DNA from: Solirubrobacterales bacterium
GTDB lineage: Bacteria > Actinomycetota > Thermoleophilia > Solirubrobacterales > Solirubrobacteraceae
Assembly (NCBI GenBank): GCA_003244035.1
Contig: QHBV01000024.1
Location: 1,111 to 6,569, forward strand
DNA: 5,459 nt
Direction: 5' to 3'
Under the pieces are notes generated by a model. That model was not told where the DNA came from. It saw only the letters and a program-made list of their open reading frames with translations, and did no database searches. Both the position numbers and the translations under genes were made by a program. Shown piece after piece: positions 1-5,459 of this stretch. The stretch's first letter is position 1, and each line of letters begins with the position of its first letter.

Positions 1-249
1 GAGGACCGCTACGTGATCCCCCAAGCCCACACCGAGCTCGCAGACCGAATGATGGAAAAGGTGGGCGCCTGCGGCCTTGACTTCGAGGGCGGTCCGGGCA
101 ACTGCGGCGCGATCACCGACCCGGCGGCCGATCTCCTCAATGCCGCCGCCGACCAGGAGCCGTTCATGCTCACCCAGGAGCCTGTCGAGCTCGACATCGT
201 CAAGATGGCTGGCGAGCGCCGCGACAGCGAGGACCCGGCGGCAAGCTGA
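1..249 (+). CDS. narH: Respiratory nitrate reductase beta subunit NarH, C-terminal end (5'-partial)
   Basis: The reading frame is open from the first base and ends at TGA 247-249, giving the last 82 residues of a protein whose start lies upstream of the window. NarH is the iron-sulfur subunit of the membrane-bound, cytoplasm-facing NarGHI complex; it passes electrons from the NarI haems to the molybdenum subunit NarG. The visible part starts with EDRYVIPQAH and continues to GACGLDFEGGPGNCGA (about residues 22-37), which resembles the conserved end of NarH (a YVIP..H stretch followed by a Gly/Cys-rich segment). The [Fe-S] ligand clusters would be upstream and are not visible. The tail after about residue 55 is acidic and poorly conserved, as is usual. 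The identity is strongly supported by narJ and narI directly downstream: the narJ ATG shares one base with this stop codon. Confidence 0.9.
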   Translation, partial: EDRYVIPQAHTELADRMMEKVGACGLDFEGGPGNCGAITDPAADLLNAAADQEPFMLTQEPVELDIVKMAGERRDSEDPAAS

Positions 250-899
250 TGCGTCGCGGCAAGAGCGGCCACGCCGAGCGCGCGAGGACCTACAAGCTGT
301 GCTCGCTCGCCCTGCAATACCCAGACGAGGAGCTGCTCGCCGACCGCGCCGAGCTGTCCGCGGCCGCGGGAGCGCTGCCAAAGACCGACGCGGCGCTCGC
401 GCTTGATCGCTTCTTTGACTGGTGGACCGAGACGCCAGAGCTCGAGCTCGCCCAGCACTACGTGCAGACCTTCGATCTGCACAAGCGCTCCGCGCTCTAT
501 CTGACCTTCTACTCGCTCGGTGACAAGCGCGAGCGCGGGCTGGCTCTGCTGCGGCTGAAGAAGCTCTATCGCGCCGCCGGCCTGCCGCTCGAGGGTTCAG
601 AGCTGCCCGACTACCTGCCGGCGATGCTCGAGTTCGCCGCCGCAGCGGCGCCCGGGCAGGGCGATCTCGTGCTGCGCGAGCATCGCGCCTCGCTTGAGCT
701 CGTCCGCGTCTCCCTCCACGAACAGCAAAGCCCGTACGCGTACGTGCTGGACGCTGTCGGCGAGCTGGCCGGCCAGCTCTCGGCGGCCGAGCGGCTGAGC
801 CTCGACCGGCTGATCGCGCAAGGGCCGCCGCAGGAGCTCGTCGGGCTCGAACCGTTCGCACCACCCGAGGTCATGCCTGACACGGGGGCGCGCCGGTGA
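249..899 (+). CDS. narJ: Nitrate reductase molybdenum cofactor assembly chaperone NarJ
   Basis: This encodes 216 residues, within the usual size range for the family. NarJ is a cytoplasmic chaperone of the TorD/DmsD-like all-helical superfamily. It binds apo-NarG and allows cofactor insertion before the complex docks on NarI; it is not part of the final enzyme. Recognisable family segments are YKLCSLALQYPDEEL (about 15-29), which is the first helix with its typical LxYP, and HYVQTFDLHKRSALYLTFY (about 70-88), the family core. A GDKRERG stretch follows (91-97), then the helix ending PDYLPAMLEFAA (120-131). The predicted protein has no signal peptide or membrane segment. The start is ATG 249-251, overlapping the narH stop by one base (TGATG). 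I see no strong ribosome binding site, so expression probably depends on coupling to narH. The stop overlaps the narI GTG by 4 nt. Confidence 0.95.
   Translation: MRRGKSGHAERARTYKLCSLALQYPDEELLADRAELSAAAGALPKTDAALALDRFFDWWTETPELELAQHYVQTFDLHKRSALYLTFYSLGDKRERGLALLRLKKLYRAAGLPLEGSELPDYLPAMLEFAAAAAPGQGDLVLREHRASLELVRVSLHEQQSPYAYVLDAVGELAGQLSAAERLSLDRLIAQGPPQELVGLEPFAPPEVMPDTGARR
884..888 (+). promoter_or_regulatory. Ribosome binding site of narI
   Basis: A run of five G residues lies inside the end of narJ, 7 nt before the GTG at 896. It supports that GTG as the narI start. The next in-frame ATG, 20 codons later, would remove the first transmembrane helix. Confidence 0.5.
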
Positions 900-1594
900 G
901 CACGGCCAGCGTCTTCCTCTGGGTCGTGATCCCGTATGTCGCGATCACGGTGTTCATGGTCGGCCACATCTGGCGCTACCGCCGCGATCAGTTCGGCTGG
1001 ACCAGTCATTCGACGCAGCTGCTCGAGAGCGGCATACTCAAATGGGGCAGCCCGCTGTTTCATTACGGTGCGCTGGCGGCGATCGGCGGCCACGTGCTGG
1101 GTATCCTGATCCCGGCGGGCGCCACCCGCGCGGTCGGGATCGACGAGCACGCCTACCACCTGATCTCAGCAATCGCGGGCACGGTCGCCGGCGCCGTCGC
1201 GCTGAGCGGCCTGCTGATCCTCGTCTACCGTCGGGCGCGCGTTCGGCGCGTCGCGGTGACCACCTCCTACGTCGACCTGCTCGTCTACGCGCTGCTCCTA
1301 TTCGTCATCGGCCTCGGATTGAGCGACACGATCTTCCACAACGTGCTCGGGGCGGGCAATGGGTACAACTACCGTCACACCGTCGCGATCTGGTACCGCG
1401 GCCTGTTCGCCCTCCAGGACAACGCGCGACTGATGGCCTCCGTACCGTTCATCTACCAGCTGCACGCGCTCTCGGCGTGGGCGATCATCGCGCTGTGGCC
1501 GTTCAGCCGTCTCGTACACGCCTGGAGCATCCCCTTCCAGTACCTCGGGCGCCCCTACATCCTCTACCGCCGGCGCTACTCCACCGTGCGCTGA
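896..1594 (+). CDS. narI: Respiratory nitrate reductase gamma subunit NarI (di-haem cytochrome b)
   Basis: This encodes 232 residues, close to the 225 of E. coli NarI. NarI anchors NarGH to the membrane, oxidises quinol on the outer side and sends electrons through two b haems to NarH. Five hydrophobic helices are visible at about 5-24, 52-73, 88-110, 125-147 and 184-206. The histidines expected to bind the two haems are all present: His56 and His66 in helix 2, and His190 and His208 around helix 5. Helix 2 spacing is 10 and helix 5 spacing is 18, as in E. coli NarI (56/66 and 187/205, from memory). Other family marks are FGWTSHSTQLLE (33-44), KWGSPLFHYG (49-58) and GYNYRHTVAIWYRGLF (156-171). 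The start is GTG, overlapping the narJ stop by 4 nt (GTGA). The stop TGA 1592-1594 shares a base with the ATG of the transporter gene. It appears intact and functional. Confidence 0.96.
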   Translation: MSTASVFLWVVIPYVAITVFMVGHIWRYRRDQFGWTSHSTQLLESGILKWGSPLFHYGALAAIGGHVLGILIPAGATRAVGIDEHAYHLISAIAGTVAGAVALSGLLILVYRRARVRRVAVTTSYVDLLVYALLLFVIGLGLSDTIFHNVLGAGNGYNYRHTVAIWYRGLFALQDNARLMASVPFIYQLHALSAWAIIALWPFSRLVHAWSIPFQYLGRPYILYRRRYSTVR

Positions 1595-2625
1595 TGCGCC
1601 GCTGGCATCCAGCCGCTGGCGTGATCGAACGGACCCTCGACGCGACCGGACCCGCATCCGGGGCGGTGGTGATGGGCACCGGGATCGTCTCCACCGCGCT
1701 GTCGCTCGACGGCCACGAGACGATCTCGCGCATCCTGCTGGTCATGGACGCGGTGATGTGGGTTGCACTCGCCGTACTGCTCCCGGCGCGCGCCACGCGT
1801 GACCGGGAGCGCTTTCTTAGCGACGTTCGCACCCCAGCGGCGCTGACCTCGGTCGCCGGCACCGCGGTGCTCGGAACGAGACTTGCCGTGCTCGGCTGGG
1901 GCTGGGCCGGCGTCGCGCTGCTCGTGATCGCGCTCGTGCTCTGGGCCGCGCTGCTCATGCCCGTGCTGGCCCACTGGAGGACACCGACCGTCGGCGCATC
2001 GCTTATGCTCACCGTGTCGACCGAGTCGCTCGCCGTGCTCGCCGCCGTCCTCGCTGTTCGCGAGCACGCTCACTGGCTGCTGGTCGCCGCGCTGGTGCCG
2101 TTTGCGCTCGGGCTCGCGTGCTATGTGTTCGTGATCGCCCGCTTCGATCTGCACCAGCTCGCGGTCGGCCGCGGCGACCACTGGATCACCGGCGGCGCGC
2201 TCGCGATCTCGACCCTCGCCGCCGCCAGGATCACGACCGGCGCGAAGACGCTCGCGATCCTGGGAAACGGCGGTGGCGTACTGAAGGGCCTGGCGCTGGG
2301 CCTCTGGGCGCTGACGATGCTGTGGCTGCCGGTGCTGCTGCTGGCCGAGGCGCTGCGTCCACGACTGCACTACGACGTGCGGCGCTGGTCCACCGTCTTC
2401 CCCGTCGGGATGTACGCCGCGTGCAGCTTCGCGGTCGGGATCGCCGCCCGCGCGAGTGCGATCAGCAGGTTCGCACGCGTGTGGGTATGGGTCGCCCTCG
2501 CTGTCTGGATAGCCGTGTTCGGGGCGATGATCCGGCGCGGCATCCAGGCCGTGCATGGCGACCAGCGACCGGCCGCGCCGGGCAGTCGCAACGAGCTCGC
2601 TTCCAGCCGACACCGTGCCGTATGA
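1594..2625 (+). CDS. TDT-family (TehA/SLAC1/Mae1-like) membrane transporter or anion channel
   Basis: This encodes 343 residues from ATG 1594-1596, which overlaps the narI stop by one base (TGATG). The frame is open upstream, but there it is only a shadow of narI. About ten hydrophobic helices are visible: roughly 20-38, 44-64, 81-101, 103-127, 132-153, 160-182, 198-214, 229-254, 265-285 and 295-314. That number fits the tellurite-resistance/dicarboxylate transporter (TDT) family. Family-like segments are GPASGAVVMGTGIVSTAL (19-36) at the first helix, STESLAVLAAVLA (142-154), GDHWITGGALAISTLAA (194-210) and WSTVFPVGMYAACSFAVG (265-282). Known members move malate (Mae1), sulfite (Ssu1) or chloride and nitrate (plant SLAC1/SLAH), and TehA is the structural model for the channels. 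The substrate cannot be read from the sequence. Position at the end of a nar operon, with no NarK visible, makes nitrate or nitrite movement a plausible inference. The C-terminal 25 or so residues are polar and variable. Confidence 0.82.
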   Translation: MRRWHPAAGVIERTLDATGPASGAVVMGTGIVSTALSLDGHETISRILLVMDAVMWVALAVLLPARATRDRERFLSDVRTPAALTSVAGTAVLGTRLAVLGWGWAGVALLVIALVLWAALLMPVLAHWRTPTVGASLMLTVSTESLAVLAAVLAVREHAHWLLVAALVPFALGLACYVFVIARFDLHQLAVGRGDHWITGGALAISTLAAARITTGAKTLAILGNGGGVLKGLALGLWALTMLWLPVLLLAEALRPRLHYDVRRWSTVFPVGMYAACSFAVGIAARASAISRFARVWVWVALAVWIAVFGAMIRRGIQAVHGDQRPAAPGSRNELASSRHRAV

Positions 2626-2639
2626 CCCGCGAGATCCCC

Positions 2640-2653
2640 AATGATCCATCATT
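2640..2653. promoter_or_regulatory. 14-bp palindrome upstream of osmC, possible operator
   Basis: AATGAT and ATCATT form a perfect 6-bp inverted repeat separated by CC. It sits in the only noncoding gap on the plus strand between the transporter and osmC, 21 nt before the osmC ATG and 10 nt before its ribosome binding site. It is AT-rich in otherwise GC-rich surroundings. A repressor site (for example of a MarR/OhrR-type redox sensor, which often controls this protein class) is possible but is inference. As RNA it would make only a weak hairpin with no following T run, so a terminator is unlikely. I see no convincing -35/-10 pair. Confidence 0.35.
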
Positions 2654-2663
2654 CGACCCCGAC

Positions 2664-2668
2664 AGGAG
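2664..2668 (+). promoter_or_regulatory. Ribosome binding site of osmC
   Basis: AGGAG lies 6 nt before ATG 2675. It is the best Shine-Dalgarno sequence in the window. It fixes the osmC start and suggests that osmC is translated independently rather than coupled to the gene before it. Confidence 0.8.
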
Positions 2669-2674
2669 TAGCCC

Positions 2675-3118
2675 ATGCCGATAGCACTACGAGAAGCCGA
2701 GATCCTTTGGGACGGACCGCTGGCAGGCGGAACCGGGACGCTGTCGAGCGGAAGTGGTGCGCTCGGCCAGCTCGACGTCACGTGGGCGTCGCGGACCGAG
2801 CGACCAGACGGCAAGACGAGCCCCGAGGAGCTGATCGCCGCTGCGCACGCCAGCTGCTTTGCGATGGCGCTCGCACTCGTGCTCGGCGAGAACCACACCC
2901 CACCGAAGCGACTGACGGTGAACGCGGCGTGCACGCTCGACGAAGTCGACAGCGCACCGCGGATAACGACCATCGAGCTTACCGTCCGCGCACACGTGCC
3001 CGGGCTCGAACAGGCAGGTTTCGAGCAGCAGGTCGGACGGGCTGGCGACCTCTGCCCGGTCTCAAACGCGCTGCGCGGAAACGTCGAGATCAGCGTGCGA
3101 AGCGAGCTCGAGCAGTGA
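2675..3118 (+). CDS. osmC: OsmC family peroxiredoxin (organic hydroperoxide reductase)
   Basis: This encodes 147 residues, close to the approximately 143 of E. coli OsmC, so it is full length. OsmC/Ohr proteins are cytoplasmic thiol peroxidases that act as intertwined dimers and reduce organic (and more slowly inorganic) peroxides with a pair of cysteines. Both are present. Cys61 lies in SPEELIAAAHASCFAMALAL (49-68), the hallmark helix. Cys127 lies in GDLCPVSNALRGNVEI (124-139). E. coli OsmC has Cys59 and Cys125 (from memory), the same spacing of 66. The LDEVDSAPRITTIEL stretch (88-102) and the opening GTGTLSSGSGAL (19-30) fit the OsmC subgroup rather than Ohr. A third cysteine, Cys86, is not expected to be catalytic. 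The start is set by AGGAG at 2664-2668. Its stop overlaps by 4 nt a GTG that was probably the start of the degraded quinone reductase gene, suggesting a former two-gene redox operon. Confidence 0.93.
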   Translation: MPIALREAEILWDGPLAGGTGTLSSGSGALGQLDVTWASRTERPDGKTSPEELIAAAHASCFAMALALVLGENHTPPKRLTVNAACTLDEVDSAPRITTIELTVRAHVPGLEQAGFEQQVGRAGDLCPVSNALRGNVEISVRSELEQ

Positions 3119-3561
3119 GCCGAACATCGCTGTCATCTACAGCGGGGATCTGCGGGAGGTTGCAGGCGCCTTCGGCGAAGCGGCCGAGCATCTGTCCGCG
3201 CGGGTACGCCTGCTCCGGGTCTCAGGAGACGAAAACGACGACAGCAGCATGGCCCATCGAGAAGCCACTTTCGACGACCTCGACTGGGCCGACGGGATCG
3301 CATTCGGACGCCCCTCGGTCACGGCCATCCCGCGGCCGAGCTCATGGCCCATATCGAGGGGACCGAGCCGTTGTGGAGCACCGGAAGGCTCGATGAGAAA
3401 GTGGTCACGGTCTTCACCGACGATCCTGAGCACGTTCCCAGCATGGGGAGCCTCTGTCTGCGTCAAGGTTGAAGAGCGCTCAGTATCGCGCCCGCCGGCT
3501 GGCCAGGATCGCGGGGATACTGGCCGACGAGCGCGCCCAGCGCCAGCGGCTCGAGCTGTAA
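3115..3561 (+). pseudogene. Decayed WrbA/flavodoxin-like NAD(P)H:quinone oxidoreductase gene
   Basis: No single frame gives a sensible protein, but three consecutive frames join into one WrbA-like flavoprotein. Segment A (3123-3305) reads NIAVIYSGDLREVAG at its start and FDDLDWADGIAFG at its end, the first strand and the strand before the FMN loop. Segment B (3308-3450) reads TPLGHGHPAAELMAHIEG, then LWSTGRLDEKVVTVFTDDP, matching the family pattern GTP...G...LW..G.L..K...VFT. It meets TGA at 3470-3472. Segment C (3451-3561) reads SAQYRARRLARIAGILADE and ends at TAA 3559-3561, matching the C-terminal ARYQGRR.A helix. Changing from A to B needs one base restored near 3306-3308. The likely start GTG 3115-3117 is out of frame with A by one lost base. 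About 50-60 residues between B and C, including the usual HWG region, appear deleted. The total is roughly 145 codons against about 200 in the family. Sequencing error could explain a frameshift but not the missing block. Confidence 0.8.
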
Positions 3562-3569
3562 AGCCACAG

Positions 3570-3582
3570 ACCGTCGGACGGT
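3570..3582. terminator. Short hairpin between convergent genes, weak terminator candidate
   Basis: ACCGTC and GACGGT form a perfect inverted repeat around a single central G; as RNA this folds as a 5-bp stem with a CGG loop. It lies in the 29-nt gap between the pseudogene stop (3561) and the stop of the minus-strand phosphorylase gene (3591), where a bidirectional terminator would be expected. There is no T run on either side, and the stem is short, so support comes mainly from position. Confidence 0.25.
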
Positions 3583-3590
3583 TGCTGCGT

Positions 3591-5459
3591 TCACTCCGAG
3601 GACCGGCGGCGCGCAGGGGTTCGTCCTGGGGGCTGCCGTAGAGCCTCGCCGGTGGCGCGCTCTGGGATCGGGTGGTTCACCGCTTTGTGTGTCGTGATCG
3701 TGATCGCTTCGCCGTAGTGGGTGATCTGCAGCGGTTCTCCCTGAAGCAGCGAGTAGCGGGCGTGGTCATGCTCGACCTCGACTCTCAGCCGCCGCTCGCG
3801 AAAGCACAGGCCAAAGGCCAGGCGGGTCAGTCGCTCCGGCAGTCGGGGGGCGAAGCTGAGGGCACCGTCGTGGTCGCGCATGCCGCCGAATCCGGCGACG
3901 GCGACGATCCACGCGCCGGCGAGCGAGGCGATGTGCAGACCGTCGCGGGTGTTGTGCTCGATATTGTTGAGATCCATCAGCGCGGCCTCGCCGAAGTAGT
4001 CGTACGCCAGCTCGAGGTGCCCGACCTCGGCGGCGATCACCGCCTGGGTGCAAGCCGAGAGCGAGGAATCGCGCACCGTCAGCGCCTCGTAATAGGCGAA
4101 GTTCCGCGCCTTCTGCTCCTCGCTGAACGCGTCGCCCCGCCAGTGCATAGCCAGCACCAGATCGGCCTGCTTGACGACCTGCTTGCGGTACAGGTCGACG
4201 TAGGGGAAATGCAACAGCAGCGGATACTGCTCAGGTGTCGTCGCCTCGAAGTCCCAGCGCTCGTGCTCGGTGAAGCGCTCGGCCTGGGGGTGGACGCCGA
4301 GCTGCTCGTCGTAGGGGATCAGCATCGCCTCCGCCGCGTCGCGCCAGGCGGCCACCTCCTCGTCGTCGACGCCGAGCTCGGCCGCCCGGTCCTCGTGGCG
4401 CTCGACGATCTCCGCCGCCAGCCGGAGGTTTCGCTGCGCCATCAGGTTGGTGTAGACGTTGTTATCGGCGACGGCGCTGTACTCGTCGGGGCCCGTGACG
4501 CCGTCGATGCGGAAGTTGCCGGTCGCGTCGTGATGGCCGAGCGAGCGCCACAGCCGCGCCGTCTCGACGAGCAGCTCGAGCCCTGTATCGCGCTCGAACT
4601 CTTGGTCGTCGGCTGCCGCCTGGTAGCGGCCGACGGCGTCGGCGATGTCCGCACAGATGTGAAACGCCGCGGTCCCCGCCGGCCAGTACGCCGAGCATTC
4701 CTGGCCATCGATCGTGCGCCAGGGAAACGCCGCGCCTTGCAGGCCAAGCTGCTTGGCCCGCTCGCGCGCCAACCCCAGGGTCGAGCGGCGCCAGCGCAGG
4801 GCGTCGCAGGCGGCGTGCGGGGCGGTGTAGGTCAGGACCGGCAACACGAACGTCTCGGTGTCCCAGAACGCGTGCCCGTCATAGCCCGGGCCGGTCAGCC
4901 CCTTCGCGGCGATCGCGCGCTGCTCGCCGCGGGCGCCCGCCTGCAGGGTATGAAACAGGGCGAAGCGCACCGCCTGCTGAAGCTCTGCGTCGCCTTCCAG
5001 CTCGACGTCGGCACGGTCCCAGAAATCGTCGAGGTAGCCGCGCTGGCCGGCGAGCAGCCCGTCCCACCCGGTATGCCGCGCCTCGGCCACCGCCCCGGAA
5101 ACCTGGTCGCGCAGCGCAGCGCTCGATCGCTGACTCGACCACCCGTAGGCGAGCAGCTTGACCACCCCCAGCCGCTGGCCCGGCTCGAGATCGGCGGTGA
5201 TCGTGACGCGCGCGAGGTCCTCGTGGCTCTCGGTCGCGGTCTCGGTACCGTCCGGGCCCTCCACCATGTGGTCCATCGCGGCGGCCATCCGTAGCCCGCT
5301 CTGCCTGGTGACGTGAACCAGCACGGCGCGTTCTTCGTGGTCTGCGAACAGCTCAGAGCGCAACGCCGAGTGAAGCTCGGCCGCCGCCCGAGGATCGCCC
5401 TCCGTGGCGGGCATCGGCTCGTTGGCCACGAGCTCTGACTGCACCACCAGCCGCGCCGG
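3591..5459 (-). CDS. Glycoside hydrolase family 65 disaccharide phosphorylase, 5'-partial
   Basis: The frame is open to the window edge. The 622 visible residues (numbered here from 5459) are about three quarters of a usual 750-800 residue GH65 protein. There is a GTG at 5447, but the codons before it continue the family motif (ARLVVQSELVANE), so the true start is outside. GH65 phosphorylases cleave alpha-linked glucose disaccharides (maltose, trehalose, kojibiose, nigerose) with phosphate, giving beta-glucose 1-phosphate and glucose. The N-terminal beta-sandwich ends near 110. The (alpha/alpha)6 barrel carries HAFWDTETF (196-204), GVTGPDEY (320-327) with the probable general acid Glu326, VVKQAD (428-433) for glucose binding and HNTRDGLHIASLAGAW (502-517). 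The Gly-Leu-His there fits the phosphate site of phosphorylases; hydrolases of the family carry a Glu base instead. A small C-terminal beta domain follows, then an Arg/Pro-rich tail. No signal peptide can be judged and no beta-phosphoglucomutase domain is fused at this end. The exact disaccharide is not determinable. Confidence 0.93.
   Translation of the reverse strand, partial: PARLVVQSELVANEPMPATEGDPRAAAELHSALRSELFADHEERAVLVHVTRQSGLRMAAAMDHMVEGPDGTETATESHEDLARVTITADLEPGQRLGVVKLLAYGWSSQRSSAALRDQVSGAVAEARHTGWDGLLAGQRGYLDDFWDRADVELEGDAELQQAVRFALFHTLQAGARGEQRAIAAKGLTGPGYDGHAFWDTETFVLPVLTYTAPHAACDALRWRRSTLGLARERAKQLGLQGAAFPWRTIDGQECSAYWPAGTAAFHICADIADAVGRYQAAADDQEFERDTGLELLVETARLWRSLGHHDATGNFRIDGVTGPDEYSAVADNNVYTNLMAQRNLRLAAEIVERHEDRAAELGVDDEEVAAWRDAAEAMLIPYDEQLGVHPQAERFTEHERWDFEATTPEQYPLLLHFPYVDLYRKQVVKQADLVLAMHWRGDAFSEEQKARNFAYYEALTVRDSSLSACTQAVIAAEVGHLELAYDYFGEAALMDLNNIEHNTRDGLHIASLAGAWIVAVAGFGGMRDHDGALSFAPRLPERLTRLAFGLCFRERRLRVEVEHDHARYSLLQGEPLQITHYGEAITITTHKAVNHPIPERATGEALRQPPGRTPARRRSSE

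Noticed and set aside
733..744. Palindromic GTACGCGTAC in narJ and repeated GAGCTC runs elsewhere
   Set aside because: These short GC-rich palindromes arise from frequent Glu-Leu and Tyr/Val/Arg codons; they are not arranged as repeats or sites.
925..949. Inverted repeat CGTGATC ... GATCACG with an 11-nt spacer
   Set aside because: It lies within the first helix codons of narI, where the sequence is explained by coding; there is no sign of a regulatory role.
1042..1593. N-terminal extension of the transporter frame upstream of ATG 1594
   Set aside because: This stretch is an Arg/Pro-rich shadow of narI. The TDT-like sequence begins only after 1594, and the TGATG overlap gives a natural start.
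1576..2973. 465-residue minus-strand open frame
   Set aside because: It spans the transporter, the intergenic gap and part of osmC in antisense. Its composition (Arg, His, Gln, Gly, Pro-rich) is typical of shadow frames and no family is recognisable.
3306..3310. Programmed ribosomal frameshift as an explanation for the frame change
   Set aside because: There is no slippery heptamer or clear downstream structure, and a second frame break plus a deletion in the same gene fits decay better.
3249..3641. 130-residue plus-strand open frame taken as a gene of its own
   Set aside because: Only its first 20 residues match the flavodoxin pattern. After the frameshift near 3307 it becomes meaningless Arg/Pro-rich sequence and runs into the opposite gene.
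3672..5294. 540-residue plus-strand open frame opposite the GH65 gene
   Set aside because: It is a mirror of the GH65 codons in high-GC DNA. Its translation is rich in Val, Arg, Leu and Gly with no recognisable domain, while the minus strand shows all GH65 motifs.
1..5459. CRISPR arrays, tRNA or rRNA genes, insertion sequence ends, phage or toxin-antitoxin genes
   Set aside because: Reading through the window showed no spaced direct repeats, no cloverleaf-like segments, no transposase motifs and no small paired genes.

Overview
The window is GC-rich, gene-dense DNA. The protein matches and the tightly overlapping genes suggest a high-GC actinobacterium, possibly a deep-branching soil lineage such as Thermoleophilia. 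That taxonomic guess is an inference from overall character, not from a marker gene.

Bases 1-2625 (plus strand) carry the 3' part of a respiratory nitrate reductase operon: the end of narH (beta subunit), then narJ (assembly chaperone) and narI (cytochrome b gamma subunit). A ten-helix TDT-family (TehA/SLAC1/Mae1-like) transporter follows. Every junction in this run is a stop-start overlap of 1 or 4 nt, so the four genes look translationally coupled. The transporter occupies the place where a NarK-type nitrate/nitrite carrier is often found, which makes anion transport linked to nitrate respiration a reasonable hypothesis.

Bases 2626-3561 (plus strand) form a small redox-stress module. A 49-nt gap holds a 14-bp palindrome and a good Shine-Dalgarno sequence, followed by an intact osmC peroxiredoxin gene. 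Overlapping its stop codon is a decayed WrbA/flavodoxin-type NAD(P)H:quinone oxidoreductase gene. Its homologous segments lie in three successive frames, and a central block is missing, so I call it a pseudogene.

Bases 3591-5459 (minus strand) are the C-terminal two thirds or more of a glycoside hydrolase family 65 disaccharide phosphorylase, whose 5' end lies beyond the window. It converges on the pseudogene, with only 29 nt between their stop codons and a short hairpin in that gap.

I saw no tRNA, rRNA, CRISPR array, insertion sequence or phage gene. Nothing here amounts to a clearly new system. The most notable items are the osmC-linked wrbA-like pseudogene and the TDT transporter fused by overlap to narI.
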